From: Tragulus kanchil
Lineage: Eukaryota > Chordata > Mammalia > Artiodactyla > Tragulidae
Direction of reading: 5' to 3'
DNA: 64,000 bases
Assembly: GCA_022376925.1 (NCBI GenBank)
Contig: JAIOJX010000005.1
Location: 157,247,501-157,311,500, forward strand
A model generated the notes under the pieces. That model was not told the DNA's origin and searched no databases. It saw only the letters and a list, made by a program, of their open reading frames with translations. A program made the position numbers and the translations under genes. Every line of letters begins with the position of its first letter. Positions within the stretch are counted from its first letter, which is position 1. Shown here piece by piece: positions 56,535 to 64,000 of the stretch.

Positions 56535-57283
56535 GACCCCTTCCAGAAAGTGTAACCCCAAGAGCTGCGAGTGGCTAGTAAGACAGATCCACCCGGCGGT
56601 GTTACCCCGTCCGCAAGTCCTCTCCTCGTTCCCGGGTTCTGGATGGAAGGCAGCGCTGGGACGACCATGGTTGGGGGGTGGGGGTAAGGGCAAATGGATC
56701 CATGGAGCCCTGCCTAGGGAGGGTCTAGAGGTACCCGCCCCCCCCCCCCACCATCTCCCACAGCCCCCATAGCTCTGCTTTGAGTCCCTGGGCTCATAAC
56801 CCCTGAGTCCACGTGATCACCTGTGCCTAAGGCGGTCCTCTGCCCTCCTGCATATTCGCGTCTCCTTGCTTGATGCGGACTCTGTATTTTACCTGCATTT
56901 ATATCCCCACCTCCCAGCATAATGCAGGCCTGGGAGTAGGGGCTGGTGGGGCCCAGATTCACCCTCAACCAGGCTGTGGAGGGCCAGTGGGAAGAGGGAA
57001 TTATACTCTCACCCCTACCTCCCTTTAAAGAGAAGTGTGATGTCACTGTTAGGAAGGGGGCAGGCAGCAGCACATAGTCTGGACCTGCATGGGGCATGTC
57101 TGGACCATTCCAGAGGGAAAGGGGGTCTCCTGAAGTAGCTGCTCCTCCGGGAGAGAACAGAACATCTCAAATCCCAGTGAGAAGTGAGAAGTTTGGGAGG
57201 AGGGACGGGGAGGAGCTGAGAGGAGGCCTCCTGTAGGAGGAACCATGGGCTCCTATTCAGCAAGAGAATTATCTATTCCCTCC

Positions 57284-57484
57284 TTCCCAGGTGGTGCAGT
57301 GGTAAAGAACCCGCCTGCCCATGCAGGAGACGCAGGTTTGATCCCTGGGTCGGGGAGATCCCCTAGGAAATGAAATGGCAACCCACTCCAGTGTTCCTGC
57401 CTGGAAAATTCCATGGACAGAGGAGCCTAGTGGGCTTCAGTCCAGAGGGTCGTAAGGAGTCAGACACAACTGAGCAACTATGCG
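57284..57484 (+). mobile_element. Bov-tA SINE
   Basis: CCAGGTGGTGCAGTGGTAAA head, box B GGTTTGATCCCTGGGTC, and tail GTCAGACACAACTGAGCAAC. Duplicated at 58368-58568. Confidence 0.92.
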
Positions 57485-57965
57485 GGTACTAGCAAGAAGT
57501 CAATTTAAGAGTTACCCTATGTGTCACTTAGGATTCGCTTGTTCAGCTGTGAGTGACAGAAAGCCCCTAATAACAGTGGCGCAGCCAAGGGCTCTATCAT
57601 GTACCGCGAGGGCAGAGCTTCAGCCCAGGGCTGCACCAAAGGCTCCTTGACCATCAGGGTCCCGGCTCTTTCAGCCTTCACCATTCTCACCGTTAGGGCT
57701 TCTGCCTAATGAAACACAGTGGCCACTTCAGCTCCAGCCATGATATTCAAATTCCAGCCAGCAGGAAGGAGGGAAGGGAAGCTGGGTGTACTACCACCAG
57801 TAAGGACACATCCTGAAGGAAACAGCCATCCGTTCCACACCTGCGGTCAGCACTCAGACACATGGGCACACTTAGCTTTGAAGGAGGCTGGGAGAGTACC
57901 CTTTATTTGAAACTGTCCCTGCAAGGTTAAATATTATGACTTTTATTACTCTAGAAGAAGGCTCG

Positions 57966-58000
57966 ATAGGTAGGTAGGTAGATAGATAAGATAGACAAAT
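57966..58000. repeat. TAGG/TAGA microsatellite
   Basis: Three TAGG units then GATA-type units; a second copy is at 59050-59085 by block S. Confidence 0.85.
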
Positions 58001-59756
58001 AACTTGTAGGCTCTGCTATATTGGGGCTGGTGGGGCCCAGATTCACCCTCAACCAGGCTGTGGAGGGCCAGTGGGAAGAGGGAATTATACTCTCACCCCT
58101 ACCTCCCTTTAAAGAGAAGTGTGATGTCACTGTTAGGAAGGGGGCAGGCAGCAGCACATAGTCTGGACCTGCATGGGGCATGTCTGGACCATTCCAGAGG
58201 GAAAGGGGGTCTCCTGAAGTAGCTGCTCCTCCGGGAGAGAACAGAACATCTCAAATCCCAGTGAGAAGTGAGAAGTTTGGGAGGAGGGACGGGGAGGAGC
58301 TGAGAGGAGGCCTCCTGTAGGAGGAACCATGGGCTCCTATTCAGCAAGAGAATTATCTATTCCCTCCTTCCCAGGTGGTGCAGTGGTAAAGAACCCGCCT
58401 GCCCATGCAGGAGACGCAGGTTTGATCCCTGGGTCGGGGAGATCCCCTAGGAAATGAAATGGCAACCCACTCCAGTGTTCCTGCCTGGAAAATTCCATGG
58501 ACAGAGGAGCCTAGTGGGCTTCAGTCCAGAGGGTCGTAAGGAGTCAGACACAACTGAGCAACTATGCGGGTACTAGCAAGAAGTCAATTTAAGAGTTACC
58601 CTATGTGTCACTTAGGATTCGCTTGTTCAGCTGTGAGTGACAGAAAGCCCCTAATAACAGTGGCGCAGCCAAGGGCTCTATCATGTACCGCGAGGGCAGA
58701 GCTTCAGCCCAGGGCTGCACCAAAGGCTCCTTGACCATCAGGGTCCCGGCTCTTTCAGCCTTCACCATTCTCACCGTTAGGGCTTCTGCCTAATGAAACA
58801 CAGTGGCCACTTCAGCTCCAGCCATGATATTCAAATTCCAGCCAGCAGGAAGGAGGGAAGGGAAGCTGGGTGTACTACCACCAGTAAGGACACATCCTGA
58901 AGGAAACAGCCATCCGTTCCACACCTGCGGTCAGCACTCAGACACATGGGCACACTTAGCTTTGAAGGAGGCTGGGAGAGTACCCTTTATTTGAAACTGT
59001 CCCTGCAAGGTTAAATATTATGACTTTTATTACTCTAGAAGAAGGCTCGATAGGTAGGTAGGTAGATAGATAAGATAGACAAATAACTTGTAGGCTCTGC
59101 TATATTGGGGCGGGGGGTTGAGGACCAGAGGAGGGGAGAGAGGAAAAAAGGGTGCTGGAGAAATAGAACTGAGCCTTTACCATGACTTTAGCAACTTCCA
59201 TATTACACTTCATATACATCAGCTGAGCATCTGCCTTAAGCCACACACGGAATTAGGTCCTGAGCATAAAGTGGAGATGCAGTCTGCATGTTCAGAGGGA
59301 TCATATTCTAGTGCAGGAGGGAGACATTACACAAGTGATTATTGGAACCATTTATATTAAAATTGCAATGGTAAGCAGCACTCTTGGGATAAGCAGATAC
59401 TTATCCTTAGTACTCGAGAGACCACATTCTCTCTGCTGGGATAGGGGTGGAGAGCAGGGGTGAGGGAGAGGCAGAGTTGTATTTTCTCCAGCTGGGGGGA
59501 GAGTTTTGTGTTCAATCAGTGCAGCGGAGGCACCCCTAGGAACCCAAGCATGGATGGGCAGCCATGGATGGATAGATGCCTCAGTGTCTCACTCCTTGGA
59601 TTCAACAACGCAGAGGTTGGTACCGCAGAGGTAGCACAGCCTTCCAGAGTGGTCATCCAGGTGCTCAATGATGCACCCACTTCCTGGTCTGCTCATTTTC
59701 CACCAGTAGGAGACTAGTGCTTCCTGAAGGCACGTCCTAAATAAAAATAAACCAGG

Positions 59757-59866
59757 CAGGGTGTTCAGTCACTCTGTCATGTCCCATTCTTTGTGACCCT
59801 ATAGACTGTAGCCCACCAGGCTTCTCCTCTGTCCATGGGATTATTCCCTGGGCGAGAACACTAGAG
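59757..59866 (-). mobile_element. Truncated Bov-tA SINE, reverse
   Basis: GTTCAGTCACTCTGTCATGT to GGGCGAGAACACTAGAG; about half of the element. 5' flank. Confidence 0.8.
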
Positions 59867-60479
59867 TAAAAATAAACTGCGTGTTCTTAAATGCTCACCA
59901 AGAGAACCTGGCTAAAGACAGTGGGCAGATGAGAGTAGCCAGGGGTGGCGACCTCCGTACCCCGAGTCCAGAGGTATTTGGGTAGCAGATGACTCTCCTC
60001 TCCTTTGAACTCCTGAGGGGCCCAAACCTCTGCGTGTTCTCTGATTCTGATGCTACCCCTGGTCTCAGCATGGTGTAACACCACTCCAGATCCTGTCTCC
60101 TCACTAGACCAAGGCTCTGGCAGGGCCGGCATGCTGGAGGGGTCAAATGCAGACCCCTGCCTCCCCTCTGGGAACTTTCTCAGGGGGAGGGGGTGAAACT
60201 GTCTTCTGTGTTCTAGTGCTTCCCTGCAGATACTAGACGGCTCCGTGTTGGACAGGTAGACGATTTATCTCCTTAACTTGTAGGTAGATTTCAGAGTAGG
60301 TCCAAAGTCTGATTTCCCTGCCCCCTACTTTTGTTTTTAAATGACACGCTCCCGCCCTCCCTCCTTAGCCAGTCTGACCTTGTCCCCAAGCCCATTCGAT
60401 GGTTTCCCCATCACTCAGGACCAAGTCCTCCAAACCTGTTAGCATCTAAGAAGCTGCCTGGATTGGCCCAGCTCACCTC

Positions 60480-60940
60480 CCACCTGGACCTTTCCAGTGT
60501 TGAACAAAGAAGATATTCTGTCTGACGTGTCCTTCCCCACCTCACCTGCCTGAGCTCCTGCTCCTGCTTCAGGACCCAGTTCAGGCAGCCCTTCTGAGAA
60601 ACCTTCCCTCACTTCTGCCCCTCAACACTGTTTCAAGGAAGCGTAAGTATTCTTATTGGCAGCAGGAGCCTTGGAAGTCTCCCCTAAACGCAGTTGCCCT
60701 CCATGTTTTCCAACTTCTGCCTGCCCTTAAGAGCCTCTGTGAAGCCTTCCTACCCCCACCAGGAAGCTTTCCATGATCTCCCCCAACTCTCTTGACTATT
60801 GCTGGCTAATTTCCCAGTATCCCCACGGTCTCTGAGCCCCTAGAGGGCAGGGGTTTTGTTTTGCTCATCTCTATAGCCACAGCCCCCAGCTCAGTGCTGC
60901 CCGCATTCTAGGCGCTCAGTAACTCTGGTATGAAATAACA
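60480..60940 (+). mobile_element. L2 LINE 3' end
   Basis: A run of L2-like phrases: CAGGCAGCCCTTCTGAGAAA, CCTAGAGGGCAGGGGTTTTG and AGGCGCTCAGTAACT. Interrupted at 60948 by a SINE; L2-like text resumes at 61190-61315. Confidence 0.6.
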
Positions 60941-60947
60941 CACAATG

Positions 60948-61140
60948 GGACTTCCCTGGTGGGCCAGTGGCTAAGACGCTGCCCTCCCAGGGCAGGGGGC
61001 CTGCGCGCAATCCCTGGTCACGTGGGAACTAGATCCTACCTGCCACAGCTAAGAGTTTACCTACCACAGCTCAAATCGTACATGCTGCAGAATAAGACCT
61101 GGCACAGCCAGATAAATATAGAATAAATATTTTTAAAAAC
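60948..61140 (+). mobile_element. CHR-like tRNA-derived SINE
   Basis: GGGACTTCCCTGGTGGGCCA head and an A/T-rich tail near 61120. 5' flank. Confidence 0.85.
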
Positions 61141-61189
61141 AAAGTAAAGCAACTCATGAAATGTACTGAAGCTCTTATTGTGTTCTGTC

Positions 61190-61315
61190 ATGTCCGTGTT
61201 CTGACTGTGAGGTCCTTGAGGCAAGGGGTGTTCCTGTGTTCATCTCTGCATGTCCTGCATCAGCACAGCCCCTGGCACATAGTAGGTGTGCAATAATGTT
61301 TATTGCAATTGAAAC
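61190..61315 (+). mobile_element. L2 LINE 3' end fragment
   Basis: GTCCTTGAGGCAAGG, CCCCTGGCACATAGTAGG and TGTGCAATAATGTTTATTG are typical of the L2 3' terminus. Confidence 0.65.
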
Positions 61316-61344
61316 AAGTCAGTCCAAGTGTCCAGTACATAGTA

Positions 61345-63361
61345 GGTCCTGGAAACGTACCATAAGACAAATGACAGATGTGCTAGGAGAAAGGACAGAT
61401 GTAGCAGGGAGCACAGCCCTCTCCTCCCCTCACACTGGTATCAGGGCACCCTTGCCCGGACTCTGCTAGACTCTGAAAGTCTACGTCCCCCCTGGTTCAC
61501 AGGTTGAAATCCTATCCCCCAAGGTGATCATGTTTGGTGGGGGGCCTTTGGGAGGTGACTGGGTCATGATAGCAGAGCCCTCAGGAAAAGCATGATCCCA
61601 GAGGACCCCCTGACCCTTCCACCATGTGAGGATACACACACAAAAAGTGGTCATCAGTGAAGTCAGGAAGCAGGCTCTCACCAGACCAAATCCACCAGTG
61701 CCATGATCTTGGACTTCAAGCCCCCAGAGCTGCTCGTTGTTTATAAGCCACTGTGTCTATGACACTTGGTTGTAGCAGCCCTCATGGACTAAGACAAGCC
61801 CCCTAGAACACAAGACAGGATGCGCTCCCTAAGAACAGGGAGTTGAAGGGATGGAATACTGCTTCCTGGACTAACACTAACCAGGGACAGGAACAACAGC
61901 GGCCCCGTGTTGGGTCCCCACTCCAGATCAGGTGCCGCTGAACGCTTAGGGTGCCCTGATCGCCTCAAGTCTGATAAGCAAAATGGGTACTATTATACCT
62001 GTTTTATGGATGAGGAGACTGAGGCTCAGGGACGACAAGTGAGCTGTTCAGAGAGCAACACTGGCATTCATCCTGGGTCCACCTGCTCCCAAGGCTGGTG
62101 AAGGAGACAGGACAGCCTCTAGCTCTGCCAGCCTGTCCCAGGAGCCTCTCTTCTGTGGCTCCTGCCTCCTCAGCCCAGAGCTCTGGACCTGGCTCCCCAC
62201 CACCACCCCTGCCCAAAGCTACTCCCATGACCCAAAAGCGGGTAGGTACCCTCGGCTTGAGGCAAGGGTGTTCCTGTGTTCATCTCTGCATGTCCTGCAT
62301 CAGCACAGCCCCTGGCACATGAATGTAAGTTATTGTGTTGCATTCCGTTCTGACTTAGCCTTGAGGCAAGTGTCCAGTGCATTCCAGTCCATAGAGCCGA
62401 CCCTGGCCATAAGGTTGCAATATGACAAAAAATAGTGGCCAAAAAGGGTCCTGGAAACGTACCATAAGACAAATGACAGATGTGCTAGGAGAAAGGACAG
62501 ATGTAGCAGGGAGCACAGCCCTCTCCTCCCCTCACACTGGTATCAGGGCACCCTTGCCCGGACTCTGCTAGACTCTGAAAGTCTACGTCCCCCCTGGTTC
62601 ACAGGTTGAAATCCTATCCCCCAAGGTGATCATGTTTGGTGGGGGGCCTTTGGGAGGTGACTGGGTCATGATAGCAGAGCCCTCAGGAAAAGCATGATCC
62701 CAGAGGACCCCCTGACCCTTCCACCATGTGAGGATACACACACAAAAAGTGGTCATCAGTGAAGTCAGGAAGCAGGCTCTCACCAGACCAAATCCACCAG
62801 TGCCATGATCTTGGACTTCAAGCCCCCAGAGCTGCTCGTTGTTTATAAGCCACTGTGTCTATGACACTTGGTTGTAGCAGCCCTCATGGACTAAGACAAG
62901 CCCCCTAGAACACAAGACAGGATGCGCTCCCTAAGAACAGGGAGTTGAAGGGATGGAATACTGCTTCCTGGACTAACACTAACCAGGGACAGGAACAACA
63001 GCGGCCCCGTGTTGGGTCCCCACTCCAGATCAGGTGCCGCTGAACGCTTAGGGTGCCCTGATCGCCTCAAGTCTGATAAGCAAAATGGGTACTATTATAC
63101 CTGTTTTATGGATGAGGAGACTGAGGCTCAGGGACGACAAGTGAGCTGTTCAGAGAGCAACACTGGCATTCATCCTGGGTCCACCTGCTCCCAAGGCTGG
63201 TGAAGGAGACAGGACAGCCTCTAGCTCTGCCAGCCTGTCCCAGGAGCCTCTCTTCTGTGGCTCCTGCCTCCTCAGCCCAGAGCTCTGGACCTGGCTCCCC
63301 ACCACCACCCCTGCCCAAAGCTACTCCCATGACCCTAAAGCGGGGTAGGTACCCTCGGCTT
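61345..63361. repeat. Tandem block T, ~0.91 kb x2, 5' flank
   Basis: 61345-62258 recurs at 62447-63361 (offset 1102). Between them, 62256-62320 repeats 61215-61280, followed by about 125 bases that look like a corrupted copy of the same neighbourhood. Confidence 0.95.
61480..61797 (+). mobile_element. MaLR LTR (MLT1/MST-like)
   Basis: TTGAAATCCTATCCCCCAAG, CCCTTCCACCATGTGAGGAT and ATGATCTTGGACTTCAAGCC follow the MaLR consensus in order; it ends CATGGACTAAGACA. Duplicated at 62582-62899. Confidence 0.8.
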
Positions 63362-64000
63362 CCACTAGGAGGACTTGGCTTTCAGATTATCTTCAGAAAT
63401 GTGAATGGGAGCAACTATGTGTACACCCAAGGAAAAGATGCCAGAGGGGCCTAGACCTATGGAGACAGCTCAGAACAGGCTCCGCATCCCTGGATGTCTC
63501 CAGATGAGGAGGACCCGCTCCTTAGTGAGGAGACCTAGCCAGTGGGAAGGACAGGATCCTTCACTTAGGGGAAGATGAGGAGGGAGGGAGGGGGAAGCAG
63601 AGGGAAAATGGCAGGGGGCGGTGAGGAGAGAAGAAAGCGCCACCTAGAAGGCCAGGTGTCTCTTGTCCATACAGTTCAAGTTCCTTCCAAGTTCTAAGAA
63701 GCTTGTTTATTTTCCAAAGTTCAAGCCTGTATTCCCCTTCTGGCGGACCGGATGGGGGAAGAGCCAGTGTCTAGCCTAGTATAAATACACGTGCACGCAC
63801 ATGCTCACACACGCAAAGACACACACACATGCGCACCTACACACAGATCTTCAGGTCTGTCCGTTCTGGGTTCAAATCCAGCTCAGTCAGTTGCTAAACA
63901 TCTCTGAGCCTTGGTCTCACAGTCTGTAAAGTGGGGATAATAATAAAGACCAATATTTACTGAACCTTTGCCTTGAGCTGAGCAGTGTTCCAGGAGTCCT
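63362..64000. other. Far 5' flank
   Basis: Single-copy sequence with a CA-rich stretch near 63790-63845 and a MIR fragment. Nothing else seen. Confidence 0.55.
63855..63950 (+). mobile_element. MIR fragment
   Basis: GGTTCAAATCCAGCTCAGTC, TCTCTGAGCCTTGGTCTCAC and GTGGGGATAATAATAAAG. 5' flank. Confidence 0.65.

Larger units (their letters stand above)
54790..57004. repeat. Tandem block R, ~1.1 kb x2, duplicates exon 1
   Basis: 54790-55890 recurs at 55904-57004 (offset 1114). It contains exon 1, the CpG island and a poly-C run (55623 on and 56737 on). Confidence 0.97.
56939..59111. repeat. Tandem block S, 1084 bp x2, 5' flank
   Basis: 56939-58022 recurs head to tail at 58023-59111. Its first ~60 bases also occur at 55827-55890. 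It contains a complete Bov-tA SINE. Confidence 0.97.
59112..61344. other. 5' flank of GLP1R, unique part
   Basis: Holds the truncated Bov-tA, L2 pieces and one CHR-like SINE listed separately. No exon recognised. In human the next upstream gene is DNAH8, and nothing of it is recognisable here. Confidence 0.55.

Noticed and set aside
54595..56555. Long open frames of up to 258 codons on the plus strand and 180 on the minus strand in the CpG island
   Set aside because: They arise from GC-rich sequence with few stops; the proteins are Arg/Gly/Pro/Ala-rich and low-complexity, overlap exon 1 antisense, and recur only because of the block duplication.
1..64000. CRISPR array, operon or phage-like system
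   Set aside because: The sequence is mammalian with spliced exons and SINEs; the direct repeats are kilobase-sized copies without spacers.

Overview
The window is genomic DNA from a ruminant, almost certainly a bovid. It carries ruminant tRNA-derived SINEs (Bov-tA type and the CHR-like 'gacttccctggtgg' type), old L1, L2, MIR and MaLR LTR remnants, CA/TG microsatellites and long introns. One protein-coding gene is recognisable: GLP1R, the glucagon-like peptide 1 receptor, on the minus strand. All 13 coding exons can be found, from the start codon at 55042 to the stop codon at 6286-6288. The exons join in frame with GT-AG introns and give 463 codons, the same length as the human receptor as I remember it.

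Layout from high to low coordinate, which is gene order: 59-64 kb is upstream flank with MaLR, L2 and SINE remnants. A CpG island with exon 1 lies near 55 kb and is present twice. Intron 1 runs from 54.9 to 40.7 kb and holds an ERV-type LTR, a DNA-transposon remnant split by a Bov-tA SINE, and several duplicated blocks. Exons 2 and 3 lie at 40.6 and 39.8 kb. Intron 3 spans 39.8-30.9 kb. Exons 4 and 5 lie at 30.9 and 30.4 kb. Intron 5 is largely an old L1 with nested insertions. Exons 6 and 7 lie at 24.8 and 23.7 kb. Intron 7 carries a MaLR LTR and SINEs. Exons 8 to 11 lie between 16.6 and 13.0 kb and are all present twice. Exon 12 is at 12.1 kb, exon 13 is present twice at 7.5 and 6.4 kb, and 3' flank fills 6.3-0 kb.

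The dominant feature is not a gene. Nineteen near-identical direct tandem repeats, mostly 1.05-1.14 kb long, are spread over the whole window and amount to about 19.7 kb, or 31 percent of it. They ignore gene structure, cut through exon 7, double exons 1, 8, 9, 10, 11 and 13, often chain so that a block end appears three times, and differ between copies mainly by one- or two-base and homopolymer indels. Doubling exon 8, or exons 9-11, in a transcript would shift the reading frame. The best reading is that adjacent sequence pieces overlapping by about 1.1 kb were joined end to end without collapsing the overlap, so these are false assembly duplications. The collapsed locus would be about 44 kb.

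I found no undescribed biological system. The points worth following are the duplication artefact, the serine at receptor position 33 (tryptophan in human), the extra tail cysteine at 445, and a dispersed 38-bp minisatellite. Gene identity and residue comparisons rest on my memory of the human protein. Repeat family names are assigned by eye.
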